This document shows, piece after piece, positions 34,897 through 45,498 of a stretch of 64,000 nt of DNA. This DNA is from Girardinichthys multiradiatus (taxonomy: Eukaryota; Chordata; Actinopteri; Cyprinodontiformes; Goodeidae): the NCBI RefSeq assembly GCF_021462225.1, contig NC_061795.1, positions 50,956,880-51,020,879 of the forward strand, in the 5' to 3' direction. The first letter of the stretch is position 1. Each line of letters opens with the position of its first letter. The position numbers were made by a program, and so were the translations under genes. The notes beneath the pieces are model-generated. The model was not told the origin of the DNA. It saw only the letters and a program-made list of their open reading frames with translations, and searched no databases.

Positions 34897-35073
34897 AATG
34901 TTGTGTGCATTTCAATATTTTGAGCAAAACTGTGCTCTTACCCTGCTAATTGAACCTTCACACTCTGCTCTTACTGGTGCAATGTGCAATCAATGAAGAC
35001 TGGCTACCAGGCTGGTCCAATTTAGCCATGAAACCTCCCACACTAAAATGACAGCTGTTTCAGTTTCATTGTC

Positions 35074-35326
35074 AAAATTCAATTCAATTCAATTCAAAGA
35101 TACTTTATTGATCCCCGAGGGGAAATTAGAATTCCAGTAGAACCCATCCAAACATACATCATGACACAAGACAAGGGAGACGGGTCACCAAGGCTTTGCT
35201 GCCCACTCACAGGCGCTGCCCTTGTTAGATGAGAAAAGAGGCCATATTAGGTAAGTAGAGGGAAAACAAAAATCATATTTCACACTTTATCCTTAGCAGG
35301 ATACAGTTTGAGATTGCAAAAAAACC
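35074..35326 (-). mobile_element. LINE 3' tail inserted in a transposon end
   Basis: It starts with AATTCAATTCAATTCAATTC, then GATACTTTATTGATCCCCGA, a well-known 3' terminal fragment of fish LINEs/SINEs in minus orientation. It is flanked by TGTC at 35070-35073 and 35327-35330. Without it the right inverted repeat of the DD36E element is continuous, so this is the later insertion. Confidence 0.8.
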
Positions 35327-35341
35327 TGTCCAACCCCTGTA

Positions 35342-36098
35342 TTTTAAAAGTTTACAAAAATGACACTGTATAGAGTCTAGTCTTCACCAGAATCAGAGTC
35401 TGCAGATCAGAGCTCAAAGAAAATCCAAATCAGAATCAGCCAGTTAAGCCTGATCTCTGTTTTATCTTCTCACTTTCAGGTCGGTCCTCAAGCACCTAAA
35501 TCCACCTTAAACGCTTTCTGCAGTTATACACAGATATTCATACACTCAACAGTTGCTGCAAACTGGAGTTAACCAGCCGTTGGCCTCCTTCCTGCTCTCA
35601 TTTATCTTTGTTTCACCTCCTCACACCCCTGAAGCAACTCTTTCCCTCTGTAATGTCTCAGCTGTTCCTGCAGGCAGAAATCTGACTGAGTGTCTGTTCT
35701 GTTATGGGTTCATTGGGCTGGTATGCAGCAGGAATCTTTGGATCAAGGTAATTTCACACTGTTCAAGATTTTCCCAGGCTGTTAAGCTTCCCTTTACCTT
35801 TGTGCCAGTCAGAGAGTGAGATTGGGAGCGACACATGTAGCCATTAAACACACACACAAGCTCAGCAGCTGACGCCACCAGCAGAGCTGGGGCAAACACA
35901 TGAAAGATATGGCCTATAAATTACAATCTAAAACCCCACATTCCCAAAAAGGATCAGATTATTGCAGCTTGATCCAGAAAGTCGGGGACGATAGTGCACA
36001 TTAATGTGTGGTGCTGTAATGAAGAAGGTTTGCATCTACCACTTCGTTAGTGACTGATTACTGAGCAGATCACACACTTTGTGTGCACAAGTTATCTT
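35342..36098. other. intergenic, no gene recognised
   Basis: No coding exon is supported. The frame at 35553-35819 has no recognisable domain. No repeat is assigned. Confidence 0.55.
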
Positions 36099-36469
36099 GC
36101 TTATTTTAATCCATCCATGCATTTTCTGTACCCGCCTCTTCCATACTGGGTCGCAGGGTTGCTGGTGCCTATCTCCAGCAGTGTAAGGGAGAGAGGGAGA
36201 CGGGTCTCCAATCCATTGCAGGGCAACACAGACACACACAGGACAAACAACCATGCACGCACACATTCACACCTAAGGGTAATTTAGAAAGACCAATTAA
36301 CCTAACAGTCATGTTTTTGGACTGTGGGAGGAAGCCGGAGTACCCAGAGAGAACCTACGCGTGCATGGGGAGAACATGCAAACTGCATACAGAAAAACTT
36401 CATGCTGGGAGTTGAACCCAGGACCTCCTTGCAGCACAGTGGTGCCAACTGTGTCGCCCGCTTATTTTA
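36099..36469 (-). repeat. complete tRNA-derived SINE with 10-bp target duplication, minus strand
   Basis: The body 36109-36459 is flanked by GCTTATTTTA at 36099-36108 and 36460-36469. On the minus strand the B box reads GGTTCAACTCC (one mismatch from the usual GGTTCGANNCC), and the tRNA-like head lies next to the right duplication. It belongs to the same family as 6122-6477. Confidence 0.87.
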
Positions 36470-37056
36470 CTCTTCATAATTTTTTTTCATCTCAGTCACC
36501 TGTGTATTCTGTTCAGTGTTATTATTAGTGACAGCAGAAATAGGAGAGAAGCCCACGCAGTTGCAGCAGGAGGGAAATCCTCCAGAACTGAAGTAATCAT
36601 GGCGTGACCTCAGAATGCACCACCTGTTACCACCTGCAGTAGAACTGGAGAAACCAGGGCAACAGACAGCAACTCTGACTGCATGTCAGCGCTGTTCTTA
36701 CCTCAGCTGTTTGGTTTCTGGGTTTCTTTTTACAGGTTTTTTGGTCACTATATGGTTAACATCTTTATGCACCTCCATCTGTGAAAGCTCCAGCATTATG
36801 ACCTTCTCATCTTTGTCTGTTATGGGAGTGTTTGTGAATCAAATGTTTTAATGAATGTTCTCACTGAGTTGTTAAAGCTGCAAACAAAACGTCTTGAACT
36901 CATTTTAGATTTAGTTTTTCACCTACAGAGCAACATGTCGTGGTCAGTTTTTATTTGTTTTGCTGTAACTAATAATTAATATCTTCCCTCCCACTAACAA
37001 GCTTCCATGCCTCTCCAGGCATCACATAGGATGGGGGGGTTACCAGGCCTCAGCAG
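36470..37056. other. intergenic up to the LTR element
   Basis: No gene recognised. The last bases before the LTR end in GCAG (37053-37056), which is the left copy of the LTR element's target duplication. Confidence 0.6.
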
Positions 37057-38431
37057 TGTTAGGAATTATGATTATTGATTGATAAATCCTTATCAATAAT
37101 TATAATTAAAAATCATAATTTGACTAAATTAATTTCTTAACCAAAATCCTCATTTATGAATCGAGACCAGGGATGTCTTCTGGTGTTGTAAATGTGGCTC
37201 AATGCCTTTGATAATTACAACCGTTAAATACTCAGTAATAATTAATAACTATTACCAGAGATGTCACTGTTTAATCGACCGTTTCTGCTGAAACGTGTGG
37301 AACTTTTAACCTTATCTTTACTGACGAATCACTAACTAAACAGAAGTAAGGCAAAACAGCAGTGGGTCCGTATGGGATCAAACCAGCAGTTATGGCAAAA
37401 TGATAATATGAAAAAGGGATGTGGTGGTGAGTGGAGGTTGGGGCGCAGCTCCACTGTAACTCAGTTATACTCAGTCATAAAACCTCCCCCAACTCCTGAG
37501 CAGACAAAGGGTTATAAAACTTTTGACGGCAAGCTAGCAAGCAGTGAGGTTGAAGACAAAGAAAAACAGGGAATTTCACCATGAGGTTATTTTAGCGGTC
37601 CAGTCTCACAGCACACCTGCGCTTGCTCTCAGGTGCTCAATGACCCCGCAAAACACACAAAGCTGGGAGCACAGCGGCTTCCAGGCATCAACACGGCACA
37701 TCAAAGTTTCAATAACAAGGTTACATGCACAGATCATTCAGAACACATTAGATTCTAACTGCACTAAAGATCTCCTCTACCCTGTCCGGCTATTCCTAAT
37801 AAAGAAATAAAAATAAAAGATTAAAATAAAGGATGGGTTTTACTTGTTGAAGTTTCCTTCTTGGGCAGCGAGTGTGAGAGGAAAAAGGGGGGGTGCAGCG
37901 TTGCTGCGTGTCCGCAGTTAAACTCCAAGAAAGCGGTCAATCTTCGTCTTTTGGCCTCCTTGGCGAAAAGGAAAAAAAAAAGTGATCTGACCATCAAAGT
38001 CGACTTAGGATAAAACACGGTGGCGGTTCATCTCCTCGAAACTCTGTGTTTTTAGTTACGTGTTAAACTCACGTCTTCGATCAGCAGAGTGAAATTTCTG
38101 TTCTTCTTAGTCCAGAAACCTCAGTTATGAATTGTTCGTTGGCCAACGAGAGAGAATAAATTAAATCCACTCGGGACTCTTCTCCAGGTGATGCTTCAGA
38201 TGTTGGTGATCGGGTCACGATCTCCAGCTGAAGGCGGGGTATTCAAAATGGAGGCCCTGTTATATAGCGTCTTGTGACGTCAGACTTGGGACGCCCCGTC
38301 ATATCAGTCGTAGTGTCCGACGGGGTTTTGTAGGAACGGACTGTCCTGGATACAAAATGGCCGAAAACACCAAGAGGCCTGGTGGCGTCCAGCACTGTGC
38401 AAATAGTCCAATATTCAGCGGTGGTCCAACA
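37057..38431 (-). repeat. 3' LTR (left copy), 1375 bp
   Basis: It has the same ends as the right copy. A deletion joins GACGAATCAC directly to TAACTAAACAG near 37331-37336. The copy is next to the polypurine tract, which makes it the 3' LTR for a minus-strand element. Confidence 0.92.
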
Positions 38432-38440
38432 TTCCCCCCT
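38432..38440 (-). other. polypurine tract of LTR element
   Basis: AGGGGGGAA on the minus strand directly precedes the 3' LTR start TGTTGG. Position and composition are as expected for plus-strand DNA priming during reverse transcription. Confidence 0.8.
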
Positions 38441-39439
38441 AGGTTCAAAGGGTGAGATGAATCGCAGTCTTTGAAGCTACTGGGACCATTCTGTCCTTTG
38501 CTGACTAATCAGTGATCCGTGGTGAAGCAGAACAAACAAAACTGTCTCTGTGTTCCTCAAAACCTATGACTGGGCAGGATAGAGGTTAGCCTGGGCAGGA
38601 CTAAACTCTGACTAAACTCATTCCTTTCTATGTTGTTCAATGAGAAAATACAGGACAATACATTCATATCACCATTACATTCTTTCGGTCATCAGCTTTT
38701 GGTAACCCTGAGACAAAATGAAGCAACAATAAAAGATATCATGTATATATATGTATATATATAACAAGAAAACAAAATCATGGTTCATAGCTTATTCATC
38801 CAACTTCTATTAGGCAGTGGACCCTGGCTGTGTCATTGGCAAAGGTGGTGCTATGAACCGTGGGGGAATGAATGTGAGGGAATCAATCCTGACCTGTAAA
38901 CGCTTAACCTGCCGATTTGCGGTGTATAATCTAAAAAAAAACGAATGTTTAAAACAGGTTTAGGCTTAAACCATTAGCTCTTCCAAATGATGATGGGTTT
39001 TAATATGACTCCTGTCTCTAAACTATCTAGATGTGAAAAGAGGGAGAAAAAGAATAAATGAATTGCAGTACTTTGGCTATAAGCCAGGTGTGTTTGTGGA
39101 GGTTGCAGGGTGTCTGCTGTGATGGACTTAGGATTTTCTCTACTAAGTTCAGCAGAACTAGGCCAGTGGGTATCTGTGCCTCGGTGGGACTGTCTACAGA
39201 TGAACCAACCTCCTTTAATACGATTTTGCATGAAATCTCTGGCAGCATGTGTGTCCATTACATCATTCTTAAACACTTTTGTGAGGGTCTGCTGTGCATG
39301 CAGAGTGTTATGGAAAATTACAGTTTAAGACTGTGTCCTAGAATGTAGTTATATGTTTAACTGTTTCTGTTGAAGAAAGTTGTTAGTGATTAGTGCATGT
39401 TAGTGTGAGTTAATGAAACATGCACCTATTTAACTAGTC
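38441..39439. other. LTR-element interior 3' of integrase fragment
   Basis: About 1 kb between the integrase-like frame and the polypurine tract. Frames at 38974-39276 (minus) and 39058-39348 (plus) have no recognisable domain. No envelope features such as a signal peptide with a transmembrane anchor were identified. Confidence 0.6.
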
Positions 39440-40144
39440 CTACACACTGGTCTCTCCTTTCCCGGACATGGAGACAAGCTCTGTTCTTGGGCAGGAGAGT
39501 TCCATGTAGGACTTCATCTGGTTCAGCAAAACAGCAGCAGCTGGGATGACGGTGTCAACCTTTTCTGACAAGCACCCAACCGACTTAATGAAGCTGCATG
39601 TCACAGTTAGGAGGAATTTGTTACCTCCTGTTAATTTTGGAGCTGGTTCGACCCAGTTGGTCTGAAGGTGGAACCAAGGTAATGTAGCCCCCCTTCGCTG
39701 AAGCGGAGGTTGACTGATTGGCTGAAACTGGCGGCAGGTTAAACATCCTTTGATGTAGACCTGAGTGTCGTGAGACGTTGGAGGCCAGTGCGCCATCTGT
39801 TGGAGGGTGCGGAGTGTGGCTTTGTAGCTCCTATGGCACCCTACAGGAGAGTAATGGGCGTAGGATAATGAGACCCCCCTTTGGTCTGTTGTAACCATGC
39901 TGAAAGCATGGGAGAGCTGTTTGATGCCAATCTGCACACTGGAGGTGCACACTCTGGCTGTCTTGAGGAGAGGGCGTAGCCCGTCTGCTAAAAGGAGTGT
40001 TTTGCTGTGTTGTGCCTCAGTTAAAAGGGGGTCTTTTTGGCACAAGCGGTCATACAGCTCTCTACTGGTTGATGAATTTTCCAGCCAGAATGCTAGAAGC
40101 ATTCCTGTTATGAACATGGATTCCAGGTGTACACCTTCCAACAC
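39440..40144 (-). pseudogene. LTR-element integrase fragment, catalytic residue changed
   Basis: A 234-residue frame. An integrase zinc-binding HHCC pattern is visible: H97 and H104 (AHYSPVGCHRS), then C134 and C137 (KGCLTCRQF), with the intervening ATLRTLQQMAHWPP typical of Ty3/gypsy integrases. The start of the catalytic core follows as LQTNWVEPAPKLTGGNKF, where the first catalytic aspartate is replaced by N163. The later catalytic residues are not recognisable. No RT or RNase H lies between this frame and the protease region, so roughly the central half of Pol is deleted. The fragment is inactive. Confidence 0.8.
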
Positions 40145-40153
40145 TTTGGGGTT

Positions 40154-40882
40154 CTAAGTGTCCAGACCTGGGTTCTTTAAAGAGCAAAGAAAGGATGCAT
40201 GACTGCATCTGGGAGGAGTTTTCTGGGTTGCTGGGTGCAGCTGTGTCACAGAGGTGCCCATGTCTGGCACCGACAAGGGCCTAAGAGGTTCTTTGGGCTC
40301 CTCTAAGCTGGCAACCTGGTTTGTCACCAAGGATGGTTTGCTGCTTACACCCAGTGGGTTTTGCACCTCCGCCTGGACCCAGAGTTGGTCCTGGTGGTAG
40401 TCAATGAGTAGGGCCAGCCTGTCCAGCAGGTCCTGGCCACCAAGAAAAAGCTCTTTGTTTAATGTGCACATATAGAAGGGGTGCACCAGAGCCATGCCTT
40501 CGAGTGTGATGTCCAGCTCCACCCAACTAGTGATGCATGATCGGTTTTGGTTGTGGCTGGTGATGCTTGCATCACAAACGTCGGCCTGAAATGGTTCAAT
40601 GAAGGAGAGCATGGCTCTACTCACCTCCTCAAACATGATTGGGCGCATCAGGTTGATCTCTGATCCTATTTTAGAATAGAAACTCAGTTGGAAATGTCCT
40701 CCTATCATGATCACACAGTATAGACAACGTGCATGTCTATTTTGGTTCAGTTTACCTGAGAACCTTGGAAAGATGGTTTGTGGTGTTTCTCCTGGGGAGG
40801 TCTCAAGGGGTACTTGCAGTTTCCCAGGTTTGTCACCCCATCCGATCAGGTAGACTCTGATGGCTGTGGAGACTGGGTCCAC
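40154..40882 (-). pseudogene. LTR-element protease region, catalytic motif lost
   Basis: A 242-residue frame follows gag after a 40889-41122 fragment. The stretch IGGHFQLSFYSKIGSEINLM aligns by position and context with the aspartic protease entry of Ty3/gypsy Pol, where a DTG-type triad is expected; here it reads KIG. The downstream part has a LDITLEGMALVHPFYMCTLN stretch consistent with the rest of such a domain. The assignment is from context and weak motif resemblance. The frame ends immediately before the integrase-like frame. Confidence 0.55.
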
Positions 40883-41076
40883 GCCTAGTCATGCTGACGG
40901 GAAGTTTGAGTCTGGTTTAACTGGAGGGTCGGCTTCCTGTTTCAAGGGTTGTGGGGGCGTGGTGGCCTGACGCACCGCTTCTGTCACCATCTTACGTAAG
41001 GCCTCCTCCATCTCTTTCCCCATGATCCCTTCTGCGTGTCGGTTCCACCCTTTTCCATCAGGTTTACCTTTAGGCT

Positions 41077-42808
41077 TCACGTGATGGTCAGGTCGTCTGT
41101 TCGACCGGAAGTGGTCCGGCAACTTTGACTGTGGTTGGTATTCAGTACCACCCCCCCCCAGTCCAGCCGACCAAACCTACATTGTTTCCTGAACCTGTTC
41201 TTCACATGGGTTCTGGTTGAAGGCATTTCCTGATCTTCCAACGCAAGACTGTTCCTTTCTGCATGTGTCCGTAAAACCCTAGCCTCGCCCTTTGGTCCCT
41301 TGGTCGGGCGAGCACGTGTTTCCCACGCCATCTGAGCATATTTGCGCATCTCTTGCATGCTCATGGTCTTGGTTCTGCAATGCATAGTAACATCGTATCG
41401 CACACTTTCATGAAGGTTGTGGAGGAACAGGGATTTAAAAGCATGTTCCTCCTCAATGCCGGGCGCATTGCGTCCTTGGAAGTAAACGGCTCTCAAACGC
41501 CGGTAATATTCCCTGGGTGCTTCGCTTTTCTTTTGCTGGATAGTGAAAGCACCAAGTGTGGTGGAGGCCCAGTCCGTGTACACAGAATATTCTTCCCTTA
41601 AAGCTTCACAAAGGGTTGAATAACGGTCTCGGACTGCGGGTGTCAGGCTCTCCATGAAAACATGGACGCTCCTGGATGTTGTCTTCCAGATGAGCTTCAG
41701 TTTTTCCCGTGCTGATGGGCAGTACAAATCTAGAAGACAGCGTTCCACTTCCCTAAGATAATCATCAATGTTTGATTCTGCATTATTAGGGTCGAAATGC
41801 TCTATGTCTTTGGCAAGGGACTCAAGCTGGTGGGTCCGCAATCCACTCTCAGGGATTGGTGCCGGCCCATCTGAGTCATCATCGGAAAGTTCACTCCGGC
41901 TGCACTCAGGGTGTATCAGTGCATCACGCCTCATCCTCGGAGGAGGCAGTGGAGGCTGCTCCCGGTACAACAGTGGGCCCTGTGCTTCCCGGACTCGGGT
42001 CCTGGGCAGCGGTTGAGGGCGGTAGGAACCACCTGAATCCCAGGGGTAGCTTTCCTGATGCCTTGGCGGAGGTGAGGGATTGTAGAGGACCGTACTGCGA
42101 GTCAAGTTTGAAGGCTGCTCGCATCTGAGCCGTGAACTATTTACACCTGCTGGGTCCCCAGCCAGGTACCGTTCATGGCTGCTGATTGCAGTGGGGTGGG
42201 GCACCGCACCACTGAACCTATTCTGACTACTTACACCTGTTCTTGCCTCGGTGGATGTATGGGGATCCCCATGAGCCTGGAAAGGTAATCTCTGGAGAGC
42301 AGCTTCTACATCCTCCAGATCTGACCTGCAGGTTCTCTCAGGGTTTCGCAGGTGTGGCTCACCTCCAAAGGTTTCAACCTGTGAGGTGGGTTTCGGTTCG
42401 TCCCCCCATTCCTCCAGGGATGGGGGGTGGCATAGCTACCCTCTATTGTCTCCAATCTATTTCCAACTTCTGTTAGTTCACCTCTAAGGACATCCACCAT
42501 CTGCAAAGTATCATTCAGCTCGAACTGCAGTTTAACGCGCTGGTCAACTTCCAACATTAACCTTCGCTGATATAACAGAGTGAGCTGTCCTAACACATCT
42601 GAGACCGTCTGTCCTTCGGTGGGTTTTTAATGACTTGGAGCAACTCCGGAATCCTGGCTTCACATTGCTCAATGCCATACTCATTGAGACCTTTATGCTC
42701 CTCTGGGGACAACAGAATCAATGACCCAATAACCTCTTGTGCCTGCATTCCTATGGGGTCCTCCACCATACACACATCTCCAGCTGCAGTCTGGGATGTT
42801 CCCTCCAT
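41077..42808 (-). pseudogene. LTR-element gag-like region, frameshifted
   Basis: The main open frame is 42204-41077 (375 residues). Its first 120 or so residues are proline- and arginine-rich. A capsid-like helical region follows at about residues 130-300 (for example ESLAKDIEHFDPNNAESNI, then YYRRLRAVYFQGRNAPG), typical of Gag of LTR retrotransposons. Upstream frames 42808-42590 (start MEGTSQTAAGDV) and 42596-42306 (a heptad-like stretch around VDQRVKLQFELNDTLQMVDV) probably continue the Gag N-terminus in other frames. No CCHC zinc knuckle is visible. Gag would form the particle; this copy is disrupted. Confidence 0.75.
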
Positions 42809-42868
42809 CTTTGGCCCAAAATGCACAATGCAAACACACAAATCTGTTTATCTATGAACCACCACTAA

Positions 42869-43015
42869 AGAAATTAGCAGCAACGCAACAGACTGGGTTG
42901 TTCAGTGATTAAATGATAGCTAAATTAATTAGCAGCACACAAACAGGCTAAGCTGTTCAGTGATTAAATGATAGCTAAATTAATTAGCAGCACACAACAG
43001 GCTAAGCTGTTCAGC
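42869..43015. repeat. tandem repeat of about 55 bp in LTR-element leader
   Basis: Two near-identical units start at 42901 and 42956 (TTCAGTGATTAAATGATAGC onward), with a third partial start at 43010 and a decayed partial copy at 42869-42900. The units contain TAAATTAATTAGCAGCACAC. The array lies between the primer-binding site and gag. Confidence 0.88.
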
Positions 43016-43968
43016 TAGCTGTCTGATTCATATATGTATCTTCCAGGTGTATGGGTTTGCTTAAAATGGGCACACAGGTTTGACCGTTCAAACTGTGGCT
43101 TACCCAAGTCTATGCTTTAATGGGAGTAATCAAGCAAACACCCAAAAAGGGAAAGAAAAAGGAAGAGAAAGAATTTTGAAATAACCCAAAACCAAATTCA
43201 AAATAAAATTTAAAAAATGGGAAAACGAAACTAAAACATTCAATGCTGTTCTTAGCTTCACATAAATGTTAGTGTTCTCTAATATGAATCACCTACCTAC
43301 CTGTTAGACAACTAAGTTAGTTTTATGAGTCAGATCAAAACATGCTTCACACAAGAAAACCCAGCAAAACGCTTACATTTTATCCAAAAGTGGTAATGAA
43401 TGATCTGTAACTTCAACTTTCAACTTAAGTTATGCCCTTTTGATCATAGGTGATGGAATTATCTGCCTGTGTTAATAAATCGAGTGATTAAAATCAAAGT
43501 AGGAAATACAATTCTCACTAGTGACCACCAGATGGTACCGAGTGCAGGTCTGCGGTTTGGGAAATCCAGCTGCAACTGAAATTTATTAAATGGCCACCAG
43601 ATGTAGGTGTTGTTCTCCACCTGACTGGGAGAATGTTGGTCACAACTGTAATTATGCCCAGCGGACACTGGGGGAAGGTCTGCTGCTTATCAGCGCTGGT
43701 TTTCTACAGCTGAATGCAGTAGGCTGACCGCCTAGAAATTAACTTTACATTTTCCACAAGTTAAACCAACGTTCACCTTGCATCCACAACAAACACCTCT
43801 GAAAGATTATTTTATCCTCTGCAGCAGAACTGAGCAAACTAGTCAAAATATACCCTAATTCACAAACGTTCTGTGCGAATCTCAAAAATCTCACAATAAA
43901 ACGTCCAGTTAACGGAGATCACAATTGTTTATTCTGTGCAACAGTGATTTGATGTCTGTCTTTTTAAG

Positions 43969-43986
43969 GCCCACCCAGGGACGCCA
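43969..43986 (-). other. primer-binding site of LTR element
   Basis: Read on the minus strand it is TGGCGTCCCTGGGTGGGC, directly after the LTR end CTAACA. It starts with TGG, complementary to the universal tRNA CCA end. Which tRNA it fits was not determined. Confidence 0.75.
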
Positions 43987-45498
43987 TGTTAGGAATTATG
44001 ATTATTTATTGATTAATCCTTATTAATAATTATAATTAAAAATCATAATTTGACAAAATTTATTTCTTAACCAAAATCCTCATTTATGAATTGAGACCAG
44101 AGATGTCTTCTGGTGTTGTAATTGTGGCTCAACGCCTTTGATAATTACAACCGTTAAATACTCAGTAATAATTAATAACTATTACCGGAGATGTCACTGT
44201 TTAATCGACCGTTTCTGCTGAAACGTGTGGAACTTTTAACCTTATCTTCACTGACGAATCACTTTTACACAAATAAACCCAGAAACGCCTCCTCTTTATC
44301 TATGTGAATATTTATTAAATCACAGCCTGATACAATCCGTTCTTCTGATTTAATAATCTTCACCTACTCAAACATGCAACGTTCTACGCAAAAAAGGGTA
44401 AAATATCTAACTAAACAGAAGTAAGGCAAAACAGCAGTATGGGATCAAACCAGCAGTTATGGCAAAATGATAATATGAAAAAGGGGTGTGGTGGTGAGTG
44501 GAGGTTGGGGCGCAGCTCCACTGTAACTCAGTTATACTCAGTCATAAAACCTCCCCCAACTCCTGAGCAGACAAAGGGTTATAAAACTTTTGACGGCAAG
44601 CTAGCAAGCAGTGAGGTTGAAGACAAAGAAAATGGGGAATTTCACCATGAGGTTATTTTAGCGGTCCAGTCTCACAGCGCACCCGCGCTTGCTCTCAGGT
44701 GCTCAATGACCCCGCAAAACACACAAAGCTGGGAGCGCAGCAGCTTCCAGGCATCAACACGGCACATCAAAGTTTCAATAACAAGGTTACATGCACAGAT
44801 CGTTCAGAACACATTAGATTCTAACTGCACTAAAGATCTCCTCTACCCTGTCCGGCTATTCCTAATAAAGAAATAAAAATAAAAGATTAAAATAAAGGAT
44901 GGGTTTTACTTGTTGAAGTTTCCTTCTGGGGCAGCGAGTGTGAGAGGAAAAAGGGGGGGTGAAGCGTTGCTGCATGTCCGCAGTTAAACTCCAAGAAAGC
45001 GGTCAATCTTCGTCTTTTGGCCTCCTTGGCGAAAAGGGAAAAAAAAAGTGATCTGACCATCAAAGTCGACTTAGGATAAAACACGGTGGCGGTCCATCTC
45101 CTCGAAACTCCGTGTTTTGTTACGTGTTAAACTCACGTCTTCGATCAGCAGAGTGAAATTTCTGTTCTTCTTAGTCCAGAAACCTCAGTTATGAATTGTT
45201 CGTTGGCCAACGAGAGAGAATAAATGAAATCCACTCGGGACTCTTCCCAGGTGATGCTTCAGATGCTTGGTAACCGGACCCAGTCTCCAGCTGAAGGCGA
45301 GTGTTCAAAATGGAGGCCCTGTTATATAGCGTCTTGTGACGTCAGACTTGGGACGCCCCGTCATATCAGTCGTAGTGTCCGACGGGGTTTTGTAGGAGCG
45401 GACTGTCCTGGATACAAAATGGCCGAAAACACCAGGAGGCCTGGTGGCGTCCAGCACCATGCAACTAGTCCAATATTCAGCCAACAAGTGGTCCAACA
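43987..45498 (-). repeat. 5' LTR (right copy), 1512 bp
   Basis: It begins TGTTGGACC at 45498 and ends CCTAACA at 43987 on the minus strand. It is the longer LTR: it keeps 137 net bp around 44264-44408 that the other copy lacks. Apart from that, the two LTRs differ by scattered substitutions and a few small indels, including a short GGGTCCGT-type insertion in the left copy. Confidence 0.92.
45323..45344 (-). promoter_or_regulatory. LTR core promoter: CRE plus TATA box
   Basis: On the minus strand the palindromic cAMP-response element TGACGTCA (45344-45337) lies just upstream of a GCTATATAAC TATA box (45330-45321), about 8 bp apart. The same pair is conserved in the other LTR (38282-38275 and about 38268-38259). 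This suggests the LTR promoter and a CREB/ATF-type input. Function is inferred from motifs only. Confidence 0.65.

Larger units (their letters stand above)
33814..35339 (-). mobile_element. Tc1/mariner transposon, DD36E class (Incomer-like), TA-flanked
   Basis: The ends are CAGGGGTTGGA (33814 onward) and TCCAACCCCTG (to 35339), flanked by TA at 33812-33813 and 35340-35341. This is the expected target duplication for the superfamily. The inverted repeats extend to ATGAAACTGAAACA, about 28 bp. The right repeat is interrupted by a 253-bp LINE tail at 35074-35326. The transposase is carried on the minus strand. Confidence 0.9.
37057..45498 (-). mobile_element. LTR retrotransposon lacking reverse transcriptase, minus strand
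   Basis: Two long direct repeats (37057-38431 and 43987-45498) bound a 5.55-kb interior. The element is flanked by a 4-bp duplication GCAG at 37053-37056 and 45499-45502. The LTRs begin TGTTGG and end CTAACA on the minus strand. A primer-binding site adjoins the right (5') LTR and a polypurine tract adjoins the left (3') LTR. Interior order on the minus strand is leader, gag, protease-like region, then an integrase-like fragment. The RT/RNase H stretch expected between protease and integrase is missing. No envelope gene is evident. The gag-pro-int order fits a Ty3/gypsy-type element; a retrovirus-like origin cannot be excluded. Confidence 0.9.

Noticed and set aside
37372..37584. 70-codon frame, with a longer sibling at 44439-44876, which looked like a duplicated gene
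   Set aside because: Both lie in the two LTRs of the same retrotransposon, antisense to its own transcription. They have no domain, and the similarity is explained by LTR identity at insertion.
42901..43015. Possible CRISPR-like array because of direct repeats
   Set aside because: There are only two full units with no unique spacers, in a eukaryotic retrotransposon leader. This is a simple tandem duplication.
43510..43610. Two CCACCAGATG-type words in the LTR interior considered as CTCF sites
   Set aside because: They match the core only partly (the GGC end is missing), unlike the exact match in ccnd2 intron 2.
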